A stretch of DNA of 64,000 nucleotides from Pseudomonas sp. GM80. GTDB taxonomy: Bacteria > Pseudomonadota > Gammaproteobacteria > Pseudomonadales > Pseudomonadaceae. Each line of letters begins with the position of its first letter. Position 1 is the stretch's first letter. The translations under genes and the position numbers were made by a program. Shown here one piece after another: positions 61,459 to 64,000 of this stretch. The stretch spans positions 1 to 64,000 of the forward strand of contig NZ_AKJD01000064.1 in NCBI RefSeq assembly GCF_000282515.1, read 5' to 3'. Below the pieces are notes generated by a model. That model ran no database searches and had not been told where the DNA came from. It saw only the letters and a list, made by a program, of their open reading frames with translations.

Positions 61459-64000
61459 ATGACTAGGCATTCGGAAGCCTTCATTGATCTTGATCGAACT
61501 TTTTCCAAAATTCTCATGGATGGCGATGTTTCTGACGATGCGGACCTGAGCGTTAGGACCCGAACAAGCGGGGAGCTCCACTGGCCAGATTTGCTCAGCT
61601 ACCACCGAGTAATACTGCTGTCCGAGGCGGGCTCAGGCAAGACGGCTGAAATTCGAAATGTTACCCGTCAACTCCGAAGAGAAGAGAAAAGCGCTTTCTT
61701 TCTACGGATCGAAAACATCATGTCCGAATTTGAAGATGCCTTCGAGGAAGGGACATTCGATGAATTCGAACGCTGGCTTACTTCAGACACCGAAGGATGG
61801 CTGCTCCTGGACTCAGTTGACGAGGCCCGGTTGGGTGATCCAAGAGAATTTGAGCGGGCAATCCGTAAGCTTGGGCGGTCGATCAAGACCATTGGAGCTA
61901 AGGCGCATATTCTTATCACAGGGCGTAGCACGGCCTGGCGCGCAAGCACGGATCTAGCGATTTGCGAGAAGGCCTTTGAGTTTGAGGCCCGGGTTCGTCA
62001 AGCAATTCCAGCAACAGCAGATGATCTTGATGGTGTTGTACAAGCGACAGCAAGTGAAGCAGAGCTTGGGGCATCGTTTCTCGTGGTGACGTTGGACGAT
62101 ATTCATGGTGAGCAGATTGATCGCTTCCTAGAGGCGACTGGCGTCCAAGATGTAAAGGCATTCCGCACCGCTGTAGAGCGTAAAGAAGCGGAATCGCTAA
62201 CTACCCGCCCATTGGATTTCTTGGAGCTTGTCGATTTCTGGCATGAACACGAGCGAATAGGCACAAGGTTGGAGTTGATGAAGAGCAGCATCAATCGTCG
62301 ACTTGAGGAGCGCGATCAGAATCGCGCCGAGTTTAAGCCAATTGCTCCAGAAAAACTGCGTGAGGGAGCACGCCTCCTCGCTGCTGCGACAACTTTGGGA
62401 CAGATGTCGACAATATGTGTCCCTGACGGTGAGGCTAATAAAACAGGAATTTCCGTTCGCTCAATACTGAAGGGTTGGAATGACACGGATGCCGGAGCCT
62501 TGCTGAGTAGACCTATTTTCGAACCTGGCATTTATGGAACCGTACGATTTCACCATCGTACCGTCCGGGAATACCTAACGGCAGAATGGCTCAATAACCT
62601 TATCCGCGGCGCCGCCTCGAGAGTAAAAATCGAGAACTTGTTCTTTCTTACTCAGTACGGGCTGCAGGTGATCAATCCTTCAATGCGTCATGTGTTGCCG
62701 TGGCTAGCACTTTTGGACGAGCGAATCCGTACGCGGCTAGAGGACCTAGCTCCGGAAGTCTTTTTTGAAGGAGGCGATCCTGGTCAGCTCCCGTTGAGTA
62801 CCCGCCAGAATATTCTTCGCAAGGCTTGCGAGCAGTTAGCTCAGCCAGCTCACAATTGGACGATTACCGACTATTCGGCAGTCCAGCGATTTGCGCATCA
62901 CGATCTTGCAGAGGACATCAACGAGCTATTGAGGCTTTATCGTACCAACGATGACATCGTCTGGTTTCTGTTGCGAATGGTTTGGCACGGCGAAGTGATA
63001 GATTCGCTTGAGGAAGTAAAACAATTCGCGCTCAGCGCTACGCAAAAATACACTCGTTTGGCTGCTATACGTGCAGTCATCGACCTGGGAACATCCCAGG
63101 ATGTCGCGGATGTGCGTCTGGCGCTTTTGGAAGGACCCTCCAACGTCGATCGGGAATGGTTGGCTGAGATGATTGAGGGACTTTCGCTCAACAGCGACTG
63201 GCTACCTTGGCTTCTAAAAGCGATTGAGAGAACAATTGAAAAGGAACACTTGAGCGGTAGCGATAATTTAACGAAGAAGCTGTCGTCTTTAGCATCTGAT
63301 TGTCCTCTGGAACAACTTCCAGCATTTATTCACGGCCTTGGCTTGCTATTGGAGAAGCCTCCATTTGAAGAGCATGGTTTCAATTCTATCTCGAAGGTAT
63401 TTGGTTGGCTTGCAGAGGTCGCTGGCATATCGGTACTTCGTTTGTTGAAAGCGCGCGACCTATTTGCGCTCAACGAATCGGTGCTCGCGATTCTAAGCAA
63501 GTTGGCTCAGGCACATGTTTATGATGAACGAGATATCCAAGGGCTTAGACAGAAGCTGCAAGAGATCGTGCCTACGTGGCCAGAACTCGATTACAGACTG
63601 TTCTGGTATGACGTCAATGTAGCTCGTAATAGTCGGGTGCATCGCGAACCCGTTACACACGTCGGTCAGTTGCTGGGGTTCCAACCATTCTGGTCGTTGA
63701 ACAAAGAAAACTTCAGCTTTGTCTGCGAGCAAATCGCGAGTCTCACGGATATGCAAGACCGCCTTATGGCGCTAAGCATGGCTTTTAATATCTACACCGA
63801 GCACGCGAAACCTTCTTCTTGGATAACTCAGCTCAGGCAAGCTACCGAGTGCCACGCCGATCTTCGCGCGCGCCTCGAAAATCTCTTGAATCCACCGAAG
63901 CAAGGGATTGAGGAGTGGGAATTAAAATCGGCTGAGTGGAAAGAAAAAGCCGCTCGACGACATGCCGAAGAGGCAGAACACCGTCGTTCTTGGCAAGTAG
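61459..64000 (+). CDS. Large NACHT/STAND-type NTPase, 3' end beyond window
   Basis: Open frame of at least 847 codons from ATG 61459 with an in-frame stop at 61438 just upstream; it stays open to the window edge. Walker A is EAGSGKT (56-62), Walker B WLLLDSVDEA (114-123), then a sensor-like ITGRSTAWR (153-161). RFHHRTVREYLTAEWL (363-378) matches the HRxxxEYLAA block closing NACHT domains. A long helical-repeat-like part follows to the edge and may be the ligand sensor. Only about 54 residues precede the NTPase core, so any effector should be at the missing C-terminus. Function predicted as phage defence. Confidence 0.85.
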   Translation, partial: MTRHSEAFIDLDRTFSKILMDGDVSDDADLSVRTRTSGELHWPDLLSYHRVILLSEAGSGKTAEIRNVTRQLRREEKSAFFLRIENIMSEFEDAFEEGTFDEFERWLTSDTEGWLLLDSVDEARLGDPREFERAIRKLGRSIKTIGAKAHILITGRSTAWRASTDLAICEKAFEFEARVRQAIPATADDLDGVVQATASEAELGASFLVVTLDDIHGEQIDRFLEATGVQDVKAFRTAVERKEAESLTTRPLDFLELVDFWHEHERIGTRLELMKSSINRRLEERDQNRAEFKPIAPEKLREGARLLAAATTLGQMSTICVPDGEANKTGISVRSILKGWNDTDAGALLSRPIFEPGIYGTVRFHHRTVREYLTAEWLNNLIRGAASRVKIENLFFLTQYGLQVINPSMRHVLPWLALLDERIRTRLEDLAPEVFFEGGDPGQLPLSTRQNILRKACEQLAQPAHNWTITDYSAVQRFAHHDLAEDINELLRLYRTNDDIVWFLLRMVWHGEVIDSLEEVKQFALSATQKYTRLAAIRAVIDLGTSQDVADVRLALLEGPSNVDREWLAEMIEGLSLNSDWLPWLLKAIERTIEKEHLSGSDNLTKKLSSLASDCPLEQLPAFIHGLGLLLEKPPFEEHGFNSISKVFGWLAEVAGISVLRLLKARDLFALNESVLAILSKLAQAHVYDERDIQGLRQKLQEIVPTWPELDYRLFWYDVNVARNSRVHREPVTHVGQLLGFQPFWSLNKENFSFVCEQIASLTDMQDRLMALSMAFNIYTEHAKPSSWITQLRQATECHADLRARLENLLNPPKQGIEEWELKSAEWKEKAARRHAEEAEHRRSWQV

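Noticed and set aside
56000..64000. Prophage
   Set aside because: No capsid, tail, integrase or lysis genes are seen; the accessory genes fit a defence or genomic island instead.

Overview
The window looks like a stretch of Pseudomonas chromosome, probably of the P. fluorescens lineage. Supporting signs are high GC, the GTAGGAGCTGC... palindromic repeats, an OprD-type porin in a complete gallate cluster, and a tRNA-Gln of Pseudomonas type. All product names come from reading the translations by eye; no database search was run.

Layout. 1-4.1 kb: a DUF72 protein, the manganese exporter MntP behind a likely yybP-ykoY manganese riboswitch, a 211-bp tandem repeat and an MHS-type MFS transporter with a large insertion. 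4.4-10.7 kb: a translationally coupled operon of a MoxR AAA+ ATPase, a small protein, a degenerate vWA/beta-propeller protein and a large two-TM beta-propeller protein. This matches the MoxR-vWA-bpX ternary systems predicted to act in biological conflict. 10.7-14.0 kb: a PhnDCEE-type ABC importer (phosphonate or selenate class). 14.1-17.2 kb: an SDR protein lacking the catalytic Tyr, a RidA-like protein and two LysR regulators. 17.3-22.6 kb: an agmatine cluster with a cytosolic agmatine deiminase, N-carbamoylputrescine amidase, polyamine-binding protein, a second Tat-exported agmatine deiminase and a GlxA/AraC regulator.

23.2-28.4 kb: tRNA-Gln, RlhA (23S rRNA hydroxylation), RidA, alpha/beta hydrolase, GST and a LysR regulator. 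28.5-31.9 kb: small lipoproteins, a NADAR protein and small orphan genes. 32.3-40.2 kb: a full gallate pathway (galT, galA, galP, galR, galB, galC, galD) converting gallate to oxaloacetate and pyruvate. 40.3-47.6 kb: an EamA exporter, then a periplasmic molybdenum dehydrogenase set (XdhC, triheme cytochrome c, Moco subunit, 2Fe-2S subunit) with an AraC regulator. 47.8-51.6 kb: MFS exporter, Old Yellow Enzyme, LysR regulator. 51.9-55.9 kb: an ECF sigma factor, FecR anti-sigma and TonB receptor with signalling domain, for iron uptake.

56-64 kb: an accessory region of lipoproteins, a glyoxalase-fold protein and small unknown genes, then a probable defence island. An AT-rich HEPN protein resembling ApeA faces away from a large NACHT/STAND-type NTPase that runs off the right edge. 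The two candidate conflict systems (4.4-10.7 kb and 59.6-64 kb) are the most interesting parts of the window.
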